From Piezodorus guildinii (Eukaryota > Arthropoda > Insecta > Hemiptera > Pentatomidae), in contig CM041292.1 in assembly GCA_023052935.1 (NCBI GenBank), forward strand, positions 82,656,169 through 82,720,168: 64,000 nt of DNA, written 5' to 3'. The translations under genes were made by a program, and so were the position numbers. The notes beneath the pieces were generated by a model. That model saw only the letters and a list, made by a program, of their open reading frames with translations, was not told the DNA's origin and searched no databases. Below are positions 11,935-23,652 of the stretch, piece after piece. How positions within the stretch are numbered: the stretch's first letter is position 1; every line of letters begins with the position of its first letter.

Positions 11935-13680
11935 AAAATCTGGTGCGGGCAACACACGACTTTCACTTACCTCCATTTTTAAAATCATTGAAAGATTTTC
12001 AAAAAACAGTTAGAGATAAAATACGTGAAACTATTAAAGAATTAATTAAATTGAATTTCTGTAGAAACATGTTTAATTAAAAAATCTATTATACTATTAT
12101 GTAAAATAATCAGTTAGTTTTATGTTCATTTCATCACTCTCTATTAACTTTTAAAAGCTTGTGTATGAGATAATATTTTTTCTAAAATCTTTAGCTTTCC
12201 AACGGTATATCATACATGTGTATTACTGTTCTTATGTTCAAAAACGAAAAATTGCATTAAAAAAATATTTTTTCTGTTTTCTCCTTTAGTTGGGTATCGA
12301 ATTTATTCAATTTATATATTTACAGTTTTTCATCAGCGTTAACAAGATAATCTAGTTATTATTATTGAATCTACAAAATTAAAGCTACTTTAGGGGAAGA
12401 AAATTTAAAATATCGGCATTTAAGCCCTGTCAGACCATTTTAATCAGAATAAAACCTACATGATATTAAAGCACATTAAAATTTACATTGATATAGCGAG
12501 TTTAATCAAAATCGTTGGAACCGTTATCGAGAAAATCGAAAAAAGGTGCAAAATGCATGGTATAAAGTGCCTTTTCTGGTAAGCTCATTTTGATGAAAAA
12601 AGTTTTGTCACGTCTAGGGCGTATAGTTGTCTTAAATATGAAATTTCAGTTTCATAGGACTTACCGTTTCCGCCCGGGAGTTACCACACACACACACACA
12701 GACCTTTTTGCGGGACTTGGTTATTTGGACTCAGGGGACCCTAAAACGTGTATTTCCGTTGAAAACTGGAATTCTAAAATGTTCACGATCGCAATACTTC
12801 CCCTTACTATATATAGTAAGTGAAAGTAAAAATCAAATCTTACTTTCAGTAATTTTTAATACGTTTCACATTTTTACTGTTCCTTTTTCATTTTATTTTT
12901 TTATTTCAACCTTCAATATTGTTTTTGTACATAAATGAAAAAAACAGGAAGAGCATCAAAGTTTTCTTTTAGAAATACTTTCGATTAATGTGGATACTAC
13001 AATATTCCCGAGATGTTACAGCAACTTTTTCACTAAAATCAGCCGACCGGAAGTGCTACTTTAAACCATGCATTCTGCTTTTTATGATTTTCTCAAAAAC
13101 GGCTCCAACGATTTTTATTAAACTCGCTATATCGATGTAAAATTTAATGGGCCTTAATATCATGTAGGTTTCATTCTGATTCAAATAGTCTGGCAGGCCT
13201 TAAATACCGATATTCTCTTCTTCTAAAGTACCTTTAATTTTGTAATTTCAATAAAAATAACCATATCATCTGATTAGCTTTGCTAAAAAACGGCTAAATA
13301 TACAAGTTGAACGAATTTGATAACCAACTAAAGGAGAAAAGATAAAACATATTTTTTAATGCAATTTTTATGTTTTTGAAAATAATAACAGTAATATACA
13401 TGTATAATATACCGTTGGAAAGCTAAAGATTTTATAAAAAATATTATCTTATACACAACCTTGTAAAAGATAAATTAGAGTGAGGAAAAGTCGATAAAAC
13501 TAACTGATAATAATAATAATATAATAGATTTTTTATTAAAACACATGTTCTATAGAAATTCAATTTAATTAATTCTTCATTATTTTCACTCATTTTTATC
13601 TCTAACTACATTTAAAAATCTTTAATTGATTTTGACAACGGAGAAGAGTGAAAGTCGTGTGTTACCCGCACCAGATTTTT
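11935..13680. mobile_element. Foldback (long inverted repeat) element, copy 1
   Basis: The outer ends read AATCTGGTGCGGGCAACACA on the left and the complement of AATCTGGTGCGGGTAACACA on the right. Complementarity continues inward for roughly 700 bp on each side. Left landmarks are 'ctttccaacggtatatcata' near 12193, 'ctcctttagttgggtatcga' near 12280 and 'gtttaatcaaaatcgttgga' near 12500. Their complements follow in reverse order at about 13100-13430. The arms meet at an AT-rich centre near 12830-12990. There is no credible ORF, and the small frames at 12590-12938 are chance. A second copy and a half copy exist at 60647-63370 and 56390-57180. Confidence 0.85.
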
Positions 13681-14755
13681 ATTATTAACTTATTTAAAAC
13701 TTATGGGGAAACAAAAAATTTATATTGATGAGAATAATCATTTGGCTATGAGATGTACCCAACCGGTGTCCGGGATAATAAATGTACCATTTATCTCCAA
13801 ATTTGCCTAAAAGGCGTCATCAAAAAATAACGGAGGAATTTATTTTCAAGAGGGCAAATCGGAATGAAATTTAAGAATTTTATTTCATTTATATGAACTG
13901 ACGTTACCCCCTCCAACCATTCCTTAAAAACCTATACAAACAAATCCTTTTATTTTGCTAAACTTATTTGACTAGTCTTATTAATTAATTTTTACCTTAC
14001 TGAATATTTTTTCTAAATCGGCCATTTTGAATATAATCTTCTCAGTTATGCTTGTTTCTGAGTGTCTGACATTTTATTCCTCCTTTCATTTATAATTTTC
14101 AATATGCAATTATTTTTGCACTCTTAAATAATTACTAGTATATTCATAACACATTCTCAAAATATATAAAACTGTATCTTAAGCACAAAAATCGTTTTCG
14201 CGACTCTTGACCTACGTTTTTTTTCCCGAAGCGTCAGCTTTTTTCCTCGAGATCGGATGAGTCAGCAATAAACAAACTATTATTTAATTTTACGATTGTC
14301 CTCAGTCTTGAGGTTATTGATTGATCAACAAAAACCTTTTCTGGGAAGGGTCTCAGCCAACTTCGATTTCAGCAAATATCTTCATAATTTTTTTTCTTCT
14401 GTGGCTAATAACATTAGATTAAATTAACTCGATAAATAAATTTGAATTTCATATTACTTGTTGTTGTTGTTGTATTTAACTAATTTTATTTAGAAAGAAA
14501 ATAATTCCTTCACCTCCCCTTCTGAAGAATCCACTTATTCAGCGTGGGTAACATAATACGTACAGTGATACTACTGTTGTGTTATTTGCAGTCTACGCAT
14601 TCTGTCACTGTATACGGCTGATATAGAATGAATATTATGCACTCGTGTTTCATTCTGAAGTTATTTGAATTTGTTACTTATTAAGGCGAAATAACATCTA
14701 ATTTCATTTGATGTATTTTACAAAAATATATTGATATTCTTTTAAATGATTAGTG

Positions 14756-15013
14756 TACAAAAGCCTATTGCGTCCTGCACTCATGTATGGTGCACCACTT
14801 TTTCTCCATCTAACTGAAGCCACAAAAAAGCACCTTCAGCGATTCCAAACTATGCTCTGAAATATGACACGGTCGACTTCACTGAAAAAGCTAAAAGGTG
14901 AAGAGTTACACATAATTTTGGAACTACCCACAATTTCAAAATTTATTAAGAAACACCATATAAAATTTCTGGACCCATTAAAATGCTTATCCAACCCGCT
15001 GTTCAACACATAA
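14756..15013 (+). pseudogene. Jockey/CR1-type LINE reverse transcriptase C-terminal fragment
   Basis: Reading + from 14756 gives YKSLLRPALMYGAPLFLHL, typical of the region after the RT domain in Jockey-like LINEs (LIRPxLxYGxPxW). It continues with TKKHLQRFQTML, an in-frame stop, and then the usual tail LHIILELPTISKFIKK with a conserved-type ending before stop. Only the 3' end of the element is present, and it carries at least one premature stop, so it is a dead 5'-truncated copy. It lies inside the 15 kb intron. Confidence 0.8.
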
Positions 15014-15399
15014 ACTCCAGCATCTGCTCTAGTCCTCTGGAAAAACACCACATGAATTTTGGCTCCCATTAGAACAAAGGTTAAAAATAAAGTAGCGAGT
15101 AAGTTAGTTAATTATAAGTTTTCATTAATACAAAAAATGGGTAAGCCCGGTCACCTCTATTGTTTAACAAATTGAACTATTATTGATAAAAACAACACAC
15201 ATATTAATATTATAACTTGTTCTTAAAATATAACATAGTTACAGCCAAAACGATTAAATAAATAAATTGTTTAGAAATCATTTCTTGTGGGATAAAAATT
15301 GGGGATAATAAAAATAAAAAAATTGTTCAATTAAGTATACTACCTACGGTATTATTCGTTGGTATCACTGAATAATACCAATCAAAATAATGAAGTTTC

Positions 15400-15471
15400 G
15401 TATATAATATATTATATATATATAATATATATGAATATATATATATATATAATATACATACATATATAAAA

Positions 15472-15500
<29 letters not shown>
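15400..15500. repeat. TA-rich microsatellite and poly(T)
   Basis: An imperfect alternating TA stretch interrupted by short AAT units, followed by a run of T residues. It is low-complexity sequence in the intron with no other function visible. Confidence 0.85.
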
Positions 15501-15502
<2 letters not shown>

Positions 15503-17213
15503 CGTGTTGTACGTAGACGAATAAATTGGAAAGTTTTCTGACAAGTGAGCAAAATAATTAAAATAAACATAAATGTAACTAATTAAAAAAAATAGCCTAA
15601 AATATAGTTACAAATATGATATCGGTAGAATTACATAAATGATGTCCAATTAAGTATATTAGCTTACTAAGTTATATAATATTAAACTAATTCAACAAGG
15701 CTAATATCAGTATCCTTGAATAAATTAGGAATTTTGAATACTATTATTACTCTAAAAGGTAATCGCTATTTGGAAAATGTTTCCTCTATTTATCGAAAAA
15801 TATTTTAAAAGAATTGCTTTGTTCTTAAACATAGTGGGAAAATGAACTGAATGTAATAACCACTCATCTTACTTTAGGTCATAATATACTGATATAATTG
15901 AATGTACATACCATTAACGTTAGGACTTGAGAGCATCAGACACGATTTTAACAATTAGCACTAAAAAAAACTACATAAAACACTGTTATTACCACGACTT
16001 TATCACTTTCCTTCAAGTCTAAGAAAAACTCTAATGAGACTTGGCGCCTCGATACTACCAGTGTTACCACTAAGTTGTCAGAAAATTAGAAAAAAAAAAT
16101 TTAATGTTTAAATTCTTTCTTTCTTTTTTCTATCCATTACTTTCGGTTAAATTACTGATTTGTAATTATTGCTGAGACATAATTTTATATTTTATTCCAT
16201 GATTAATTATTTGAAATTATACTTAACTTAAACCCTAGGATTTTTTTTTTGTAGATTAAAAAACTAAGACAGTTTCTACAGTAGATACAATTTTTTTTTT
16301 TTTTTAACATACATTAAAGAAGACAATTCAAGTTTTGGTTATTTATTCAAAACTATTTAAGGCATTATGGAGTACTCCTTTATGTGGTACCAGCCCTTTT
16401 TTTCTCTGTTCTTCTTGCTAGGACTCTTCTTTACCTGACCATTCTTTGAAGAAAAATAAATTCTGCATTATGCAGATAAGTTCTTCTTAAACTCATATAA
16501 AATAAACTGTAGTTTAAAAAATTGTAATAAAGTTATTGAAAATAATGTAAATATATATATGAAACTTGTTCCTAGTTTAGAAAACTATACCTTAAAAGTA
16601 TCCTCTAATGACTCCTAAAACTGATGGAGAAAATTAAATAAACTGTTCTTAGAACTACATTAAGTCTTTTGATTAGGGTGAGTAATCAGCAACTTTCTAA
16701 GAACTACAGAAAACAAAATGCTAAACATTCCAAAGTAAAGGGTTTAAAGTTTCCAGAGCCATTTTATTATTTTAGCATTATACATAAAAACATTTACAGG
16801 CATTTTGATAGATGTTAAAAATATATTTATATTTCAAATATTTCTATAATATTTTGTAATATTAATTTTTTTTCTTTAAATAATTAAAAGGTGTTCCTAA
16901 CTGTGGTGTTCTGATAAAGGACTAAAATATAATTTAAAAAATAAAATGACATATCTTATTATTCTCTTGTTACAGACTAAACTTAAGTTTAGTCATTATT
17001 TCATGATTTTTTTTTTTTTTTTTTTTTTTTCCTTATTGTAAGTAGCCAAATGCTTATTTCCTTTCCATGGAATACCTTTCACTTAATCCCCACCCTCAAA
17101 TGAGTATTATTTTTCTAATTGAGTATTTTTTTCTATACTATTCTATTATTTAATTTGATTTACTAATATGAAAGATTACCGATGTCATCATTTGGTGATT
17201 TTTTTTTTTGCAG

Positions 17214-17316
17214 AGTTATGGAATTCATTATAAGAAAGAGCAAGAAATAGAAATGATAACATATGTGGACTATGTAGAATATGATGGACCAGCATACAGA
17301 GCAGGGATGAGAGAAG
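17214..17316 (+). CDS. Tamalin/GRASP-like PDZ scaffold, exon 2
   Basis: This exon carries the middle of the PDZ domain. The acceptor is a T tract plus GCAG and the donor is GTATTT, and the exon ends in phase 1. It encodes [20 protein letters not shown], then [14 protein letters not shown]. The last block is the canonical PDZ segment in which GPAxRAGM precedes the GD turn. A long positively and negatively charged insert after the binding strand (KKEQEIE) is a hallmark of the Tamalin/CYTIP PDZ. Confidence 0.93.
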
Positions 17317-17417
17317 GTATTTCCTTAAACCTTTCAACTGATGTGGAAGATAATTTATTAATTATTCAATAAATTTTGACCTTAACATTTAAAAATAAAT
17401 TACTGAGCTTTGTTTGC

Positions 17418-17419
<2 letters not shown>

Positions 17420-17473
<54 letters not shown>
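17420..17473. repeat. (TA)n microsatellite interrupted by the LTR element
   Basis: A run of about 27 TA units ends exactly at the 5' LTR. The array continues on the far side of the element at 19968-20024, so one microsatellite was split by the insertion. Confidence 0.9.
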
Positions 17474-17476
<3 letters not shown>

Positions 17477-17980
17477 AATATACCCATTTTTTATATAAAT
17501 TATACAATTATTTATTATTTAAATATTATGTTAGGCAGGCTAACAATTAGATTCAAAATAGAATAAAAATAAAAATTAACAGCTCCAATTTGAATGTTTG
17601 TTTGTAAACATAACTTCCATTTTGGATGCAAGGGACAATCCAGGTAAAAAACCCAGGTAGAAGAAAGATACCTGGGCATACGCAGTCAGAGTTGGGGTTA
17701 TGAGCTGATAGGAGTGAGGAGTTTTGAGTGGAGAGCTGGGGAGGTAGGAGTTGCTGTCTGAATATGAAGAAACATTGTTAGCCTGCCTGCATATTGTTTG
17801 TTGTGTTATTTTTGTAAGTTATAATTATGATTAAAAAAGTTATATAAATAATAAAAATGTGCCTGATTGTCAAAAACCCATACCATACCCTGAGAGATAA
17901 ATTGAGTTTTAATTAAGTAAATATTATGTGAAATGTTTTTTTCTTAAAAGAATATTATTTTAAAAAATAAGCATATTATA
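17474..17980 (+). repeat. 5' LTR
   Basis: 507 bp, starting TGTAATA and ending TATTATA, a near-perfect 7 bp terminal inverted repeat. It contains GTTATATAAATAATAAAA near 17838-17856, which could serve as a TATA box or polyadenylation signal. It matches the 3' LTR at 19461-19967 without a visible difference. Confidence 0.92.
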
Positions 17981-17985
17981 TAATT

Positions 17986-18003
17986 TGGCGCCCAACGTGG
18001 GGC
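17986..18003 (+). promoter_or_regulatory. Primer binding site, lysine tRNA type
   Basis: The 18 bases TGGCGCCCAACGTGGGGC begin five bases after the 5' LTR. This is the sequence complementary to the 3' end of tRNA-Lys (1,2 type), as used to prime minus-strand synthesis by several retroviruses and LTR retrotransposons. The match to the known form was recalled, not searched. Confidence 0.88.
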
Positions 18004-18090
18004 TTAATTTGTTAAATATTAAGACCACGACAATCAGTGCACAATTTATAGTTTACTAAGTTTTTTAAGTGTTATTTGTGAGCAAACAAT

Positions 18091-18789
18091 ATGGAGGACC
18101 AAGGAACAAATAGTTATTTAGATAAGGTAGATTTGTTCAAGCAAATGATGATGATGATGGAAAAATTGGAACAAAAGATAGATAAATTTGGAACAGAAGT
18201 ATTAGAAAACTTTACAAGTATTACACAAGAATTAAAAATTGATTCCCAGAAAAGAACCTCCACTGAAGATGAAAAAAATAATAATCAAGAGCCTACAGAC
18301 CAAGAGAGTGAAGAGTTTGCAACAGAAACAGTACCTCCTATTTGTGCAGAAGAAGCTCCATCAAACACTTCACATCCCAATGCTATTGAAGAGATCCAGG
18401 ACAAGACTGCAATAACTAGTTCTATTAAAGTGAAGGAAACTGCAAGCATCAAAGAAGATGAAATTTGTGAAATGAAACCATGTGACAGCAAGTGCTTAGC
18501 ATTAAGAACTTTTATAAGCTCCTTAAGTCCCCAAAATCAACCACAGGAGGTATTTAATAGTTTAAACATTTTAAATAATTCAAAAAGTGGTTTCTCCATC
18601 TTTAATAATTATTTGTTACCGATTGTAAATTTATTTAATCAATACAGGGATGTGCCTATCAAAAATATCATCAGCAAAATTTTAACATATGAATTTTATA
18701 ATGGTTATATGGTTTTGGATCATGTTAGGAAAAATCGGACACCATATTATTTTTGGACACGGCAGTCTTTATCCTTTTCCAGGGGATAA
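18091..18789 (+). CDS. Gag-like ORF of the non-autonomous LTR element
   Basis: A 232-codon frame beginning about 90 bases after the PBS. The N terminus has a methionine-rich coiled-coil-like stretch (LFKQMMMMMEKLEQKIDKFG). A low-complexity acidic linker rich in E, N and T follows, then a more structured segment with LALRTFISSLSPQNQPQEVF and YLLPIVNLFNQYRD. There is no CCHC zinc knuckle and no protease motif. The ending (DHVRKNRTPYYFW) differs in style from the rest and may derive from a distant 3' part of the parent element through a deletion. Position and structure suggest a Gag-like packaging protein, but homology is not demonstrated. Confidence 0.6.
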   Translation: MEDQGTNSYLDKVDLFKQMMMMMEKLEQKIDKFGTEVLENFTSITQELKIDSQKRTSTEDEKNNNQEPTDQESEEFATETVPPICAEEAPSNTSHPNAIEEIQDKTAITSSIKVKETASIKEDEICEMKPCDSKCLALRTFISSLSPQNQPQEVFNSLNILNNSKSGFSIFNNYLLPIVNLFNQYRDVPIKNIISKILTYEFYNGYMVLDHVRKNRTPYYFWTRQSLSFSRG

Positions 18790-19460
18790 AAAGGGATGAT
18801 TAGCGTTCCCTCCGTAAGATGAGCTAAAAAATGGGCAGTCTGAACAATGCTCAGATTGAACCATACTGGAATTATTTATAAATAAGTTGTAAATAATGTA
18901 ATAATTAGAATCACTCAAGTATTAAATTTTAATAGCTGGTCCAAATGTAAATCTTTTTCATAATAGTTTGTTTAAGTTTCTAGATACTTAAATTTAAATA
19001 AGCTCATAACTCCATTAGCTAAAAATTATGTTTAATGGTCTTATTGGTGTCTTGGGCAATAGTTATATTTTTGAATTTGTTACACTGTTATTTTTTTTTT
19101 TTTTTATATATTTTCTTTCTTAATTATTTTTTTTATATGCACCTAGGCCTGTTTGTGAGGAAAATTTGAGTATATAGTTTTTGTTGAAGAATTAGTTGGT
19201 TATATATTCTTAATTTTACAGAGTGCTTGTATAATTTATGTGTGTATAGTTATAGTATATTATGTCCCTAGTTAGTTTTTAAATTTATCCTTCGATGTAA
19301 ACAATTGTATATAAACTTAATTTATAATGTAATGAAAATATTTTAAATTGTAACAAAGAATTGAAAGAAAAGATGTATATATTTTGAAATAGTTGAATTT
19401 GAAAAAAAAAAAATATTTCCTTTCAAAATATTTTTTTTTTTACCTAGGATTGGGGAGAAA

Positions 19461-19961
19461 TGTAATATACCCATTTTTTATATAAATTATACAATTATTT
19501 ATTATTTAAATATTATGTTAGGCAGGCTAACAATTAGATTCAAAATAGAATAAAAATAAAAATTAACAGCTCCAATTTGAATGTTTGTTTGTAAACATAA
19601 CTTCCATTTTGGATGCAAGGGACAATCCAGGTAAAAAACCCAGGTAGAAGAAAGATACCTGGGCATACGCAGTCAGAGTTGGGGTTATGAGCTGATAGGA
19701 GTGAGGAGTTTTGAGTGGAGAGCTGGGGAGGTAGGAGTTGCTGTCTGAATATGAAGAAACATTGTTAGCCTGCCTGCATATTGTTTGTTGTGTTATTTTT
19801 GTAAGTTATAATTATGATTAAAAAAGTTATATAAATAATAAAAATGTGCCTGATTGTCAAAAACCCATACCATACCCTGAGAGATAAATTGAGTTTTAAT
19901 TAAGTAAATATTATGTGAAATGTTTTTTTCTTAAAAGAATATTATTTTAAAAAATAAGCAT

Positions 19962-19967
<6 letters not shown>
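19461..19967 (+). repeat. 3' LTR
   Basis: 507 bp, preceded by the purine-rich GGATTGGGGAGAAA, a plausible polypurine tract, and followed directly by the resumed TA microsatellite (19968-20024). Length and visible sequence are the same as the 5' LTR. Confidence 0.92.
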
Positions 19968-20028
<61 letters not shown>

Positions 20029-20562
20029 ACCAGTAATTTAGAGCTATTGAGTCCATCTGCTTTAAATTTATAATGTTCTTTGTCTTATTTGGTATTTTTA
20101 TAATAAATATAAATAAATTAGTAATTATCAATCAGTATTTCAATTCAATTCTTGTCTGTTAATTACTAATGATTGAAACATAACCGATATTATTTAAGAA
20201 ATTATTTTTTTGAGGTTTATTCTAATAATGGATTCCTGTGAATATTGTTCAGAATCCCTCGTGATTTTAATGAATATTATTTTGTGATTGCTTTATTTGT
20301 CGTAGGTATTCATAAAAGAGGTAGGATTTTCCTTTTTTCTAAATAAATTTTTATTTCTTCAAATGTTTGATTTCTTTAATTTTTATGAAATTTCTTGTAG
20401 ATCATTCCATTAAAGGATTATAATTACAATATTCATGTTTACTATCATAAGAAATGTTTAATCCTTTATTATTAAAAAAAAGGTTGATTCAATAGTTTAG
20501 GCTGGAGATGATAATTCAAACATCCTCCTAAAAGGTTCAGTCATAACTAATACTAGATCTTT

Positions 20563-20857
20563 GTTTGTTGTTTTATTTATTTAACATCACTTTACGCTAC
20601 ATTTGCTAATCGAACGATGCTACAGTGGGAGTCCTAAATTTTGCCTATCCAGGTTTTATTAGGATTGGGATCTTTAACGAGTACCTGACATCGCATAGGC
20701 CTGGGACCACCTTTTAACATCCCCTCCGAAGGACGGCATAACTAAGGATTTTTTACTCCCATTAAAAAATCCTAGGACCACCTGCGGGTTTGAACCCGTA
20801 ATCTTTGGCATAGGAGGCTGTTATGCTAACCACCCAGCTACAAGTGATTCCCAATAT
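20563..20857 (-). repeat. SINE family 1, copy c, with 13 bp target duplication
   Basis: Minus-strand copy of SINE family 1 between direct repeats ATACTAGATCTTT at 20550-20562 and 20858-20870. It is about 295 bp, with an intact B-box region on the minus strand and a TAAA/CAAA-type tail. It lies in the intron before exon 3 of the Tamalin-like gene. Confidence 0.92.
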
Positions 20858-21401
20858 ATACTAGATCTTTTATAAGACTCTATTCATCCCTTTAAGGATT
20901 TTTCATTGACCAAAAATAGATTACTTATAGATCATTTGTCATTTATCCTGTTAGGCAAATATTTCAGAATTACTTACAGCGATATGTTTTCAAATAAAAA
21001 GCTTTTGAACATAGCATTTCATTACTATACCCCTTCCATTATGAATACATAATATAGCTCTACAAAATTTGTAGACAGTGCTGAAAAAGACAATTGTGTA
21101 TCAGAAAAGGCTATAGAAATTAGACAGCAGGAAATGTTGATCAAAAGTTAATATTGTATTACGAATAAAGCAAGGCTAAAACTGAACACTAAAATCATTG
21201 GAGGTTGTTGACACCTGTTCTTTTCCCTGGCGGATATCCTCTCTGTCACAGAGGATTTAAAGGACATGGTTTCAAATGAGAAAACACTTATTCTCTGGGA
21301 AATATCTTTTAAAAAAAAAAAATGAAATCTTCAGATTTTTTAAAAATATAACTTATATTTGTCAATTAATTTATAATCTATGACATTGTCATTACTTTTA
21401 G

Positions 21402-21529
21402 GTGATGTTATCCTTTCAATAAATGGTCATGATATGGAGAAAACTGACCATAAAACATTAGTCAATTTTATTAAAAACTGTGATTCCCGGATGAGGATGG
21501 TTGTCCTTTTTGAAGACTGTGTTCGAAAG
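21402..21529 (+). CDS. Tamalin/GRASP-like PDZ scaffold, exon 3
   Basis: Completes the PDZ domain. It begins in phase 1 with the split glycine codon of [14 protein letters not shown], the conserved GD..L.VNG turn. It continues through [20 protein letters not shown], the second helix and last strand, and ends FEDCVRK. The acceptor is TTTTAG and the donor GTCTGT. The histidine-rich position at the start of the second helix (TDHKTLV) is the usual place for class I ligand selection in PDZ domains. Confidence 0.94.
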
Positions 21530-22339
21530 GTCTGTATTTAATGTAAATGATTTCTCTTGTATTTTGAAAGTTTTAAAAATGTTTTTTTCTTTATATTCAA
21601 ATGTATAAATAGCTACCTGTATTCACATAAATACAAAATACCTTTTTATTTATTGTACTTTACAACTGTATTAAACAACACAATGAGTAAATATGCCGAA
21701 TGAAGAAAAGTCATGAAAATGTCGACAAAATACAATACCATAAAAATAATTTTTAAAACAAGTTACCTAAATTGGTTCTTATATTTACTTTAATATTTAT
21801 ATGAAATTTTGATGTTGATTACTATTATATTATATTGTTATTGATGTTAGAATCTATAATTTTGTCTGAAATTGATTAATTAAATTTTCAATGACAAACT
21901 TCCAAATATTTTACTTCTATTTTTATAAATACATTGCATTTTTTCATTCTGCTTTATCTCTTTACGGAAAAAGAAAGACAGATTTAACATTGACAACACT
22001 TATTTTAACAAGTGTGTAAAAGTCAAAATTTATTTCTTGGAACAGCTATGAATTAAATTTTAACTGCCCATGCTGGATTTTTTTTTTGTAAAAATAATTA
22101 AATTATTCATTTAAAAAAACAAAACATATTATTAAAATTTAACAATCAATAAACTGATAACAACCACATTTACCAACTTTCTTCTGACAAGATATGGTTG
22201 TCCACATAGTGTTTCCTGATAAATTAGGCATTCAATCTTGTTATTTTATAAGTAATTAAACAGATTCATTCATTGTGTGAAACCAGCTCTCTACACCAAA
22301 ACATAGTTTTAGTCATACTTCTCAGTCAAAAGTGCAATC

Positions 22340-22440
22340 ACAGTTTAAACGAGTATTCAATAGACAAAACATTGCTCCTTTATTTCACTAGTTTAGGACA
22401 CTTTCATCAGCAATGTTAAAGTGCATTAATAGGTGTTTTA
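22340..22440. repeat. Possible Penelope-type terminal repeat fragment
   Basis: Read on the minus strand, this contains CTGATGAAAGTG and, about 20 bases on, GTGAAATAAAGG and a 'caatgttttgtctattga' tail. That order resembles the repeat ends at 28288-28527. It is an isolated, weak match in an intron. Confidence 0.35.
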
Positions 22441-22665
22441 TCATATGGCTATCTTTGTAAATTCATTAGCAATGAAACAATGTTGAGCTCATACGGGAAT
22501 GAACTCAGAAATTTCAATAATTTATTATAAATTTATCAGCAATTTATTATAAACAAAACAGTCCGCGTATTTTTTTGTTTAATAGTAGATGTGTTTGATT
22601 TAACAATATTTATTTAACTGAAATGTTTATTTGTTGAAACTAACATGAGATATTTCTTCAAATAG

Positions 22666-22846
22666 GTTGAGCTTCATATGCGTTATATTCAACTCCAAAG
22701 GTTACTTCAAACTAAAATGTCTGAACTTGAAAGGCTGTGTGTAAGGGAGAAAGAGTTACTTGAAGGAAAATGGAAAACACATAGTCTTCCAGCAAGAAAA
22801 AAAGGAGGAAAATCAATTGATCCGATTTTGAACCAAGTTGAGAATG
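22666..22846 (+). CDS. Tamalin/GRASP-like PDZ scaffold, exon 4 (coiled coil)
   Basis: The exon encodes [20 protein letters not shown], then [16 protein letters not shown], a heptad-like leucine-rich helix. It corresponds to the coiled-coil region right after the PDZ in Tamalin and CYTIP, which binds cytohesins in the mammalian proteins. A basic stretch (PARKKGGK) follows. The acceptor is AATAG and the donor is GTATAG, ending in phase 1. The true exon stops at 22846; reading on into the intron quickly hits a stop. Confidence 0.92.
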
Positions 22847-22917
22847 GTATAGTATGCTAAAAAAAAATCTAATTATTATTACTTTTAATGTTTCTCTATT
22901 ACTACATTATATAAAAT

Positions 22918-22919
<2 letters not shown>

Positions 22920-22976
<57 letters not shown>
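22920..22976. repeat. TA microsatellite
   Basis: An alternating TA tract in the intron after exon 4, with no coding value. Confidence 0.9.
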
Positions 22977-22978
<2 letters not shown>

Positions 22979-23272
22979 ATATACAGTACGTGTACTTTCC
23001 GTTATAAGAAACAATTCCTTTATTAAAATGATGATCAATTGGATTTTCTGAAGTTATAGATCATGGTATAGATATGATGTGAGCATTAGAGTCTATAATT
23101 TGATTTGAAAAGAATGAACCTTACAAACAAATATATCATTTTTGACATAAAATATCAATATCCATCAATAGATTACTGGTCTGTTTATATTTATTCATTT
23201 CTCTATTTTAATAGATCCGCAAACAGCATAATTGTACTTTTATATAATTATAAAATATTTACTTTGTCACAG

Positions 23273-23459
23273 GCGATGCGATTGGATATTGCCGGCCAAC
23301 TGTTTCAACCGAGGATATGGCTCGAGCCACACCACCTCCTGGTTTTGGGCCTCCCCTTGTTATGGTATACCCTCAGTACCAATATGTGGACCAACAAGGA
23401 AGAGCTTATATCATTCGACCTCCTCATAGTAGTTCGGAATACTTACCTCCATGGCCAAG
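23273..23459 (+). CDS. Tamalin/GRASP-like PDZ scaffold, exon 5
   Basis: Starts in phase 1 after a CACAG acceptor and ends in phase 2 before GTTCGT. It encodes a proline/tyrosine-rich linker: ATPPPGFGPPLVMVYPQYQY, then DQQGRAYIIRPPHSS and PPWPR. Such stretches suggest a flexible region able to bind SH3 or WW domains, which is inference only. The correct frame is fixed by phase agreement with both neighbouring exons. Confidence 0.88.
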
Positions 23460-23652
23460 GTTCGTAATTATGGAATTAAAAGTCTTATGTTTTTCCAGGC
23501 TTCTAATAAATGTGTGTTTTGTGTGTGTATATAAACATTTTACATGACAAGTACTTTAGCATTAACATGTTGTATCTCGTTCCTAGCAAATTTTATTTGA
23601 ATTTGTTATTTCTCAAGCCTTTTGCTTACAATTTATTGAAAATTGTACTATT

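Larger units (their letters stand above)
2192..17213 (+). other. 15 kb intron of the Tamalin-like gene
   Basis: The donor is GTCAGT and the acceptor is a T-rich tract followed by GCAG. The intron is filled with interspersed repeats, annotated separately: two SINE copies, a MITE, a mariner remnant, a foldback element and a LINE tail. About 3000-3250 contains a short piece ('gctttccaacggtatatta') shared with the foldback family, and a line near 3170-3230 resembling a common arthropod repeat. Parts of 3290-3600, 6150-6290 and 6950-7600 are slightly richer in GC and may be decayed elements, but I recognise no protein in them. Poly(T) or poly(A) runs lie near 8229-8254 and 10143-10165, and TA-rich sequence at 15400-15490. 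Confidence 0.75.
17474..19967 (+). mobile_element. Young non-autonomous LTR retrotransposon (2.5 kb)
   Basis: A complete element with 5' LTR 17474-17980, PBS at 17986, a gag-like ORF at 18091-18789, a purine-rich tract before 19461 and 3' LTR 19461-19967. Both LTRs are 507 bp and by eye identical, implying recent insertion. The internal region is only 1480 bp and shows no protease, reverse transcriptase, RNase H or integrase, so the element needs enzymes from a relative. It sits inside a (TA)n array, so its target duplication cannot be defined. The host location is the intron between exons 2 and 3 of the Tamalin-like gene, in sense orientation. Confidence 0.92.

Noticed and set aside
22854..23051. 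Tyrosine/isoleucine-rich 65-codon frame
   Set aside because: It is a translation of the TA microsatellite.
23317..23547. Longer frame reading through the end of exon 5
   Set aside because: It reads past the splice donor at 23460 into intron sequence. Phase agreement with exon 6 supports the donor.
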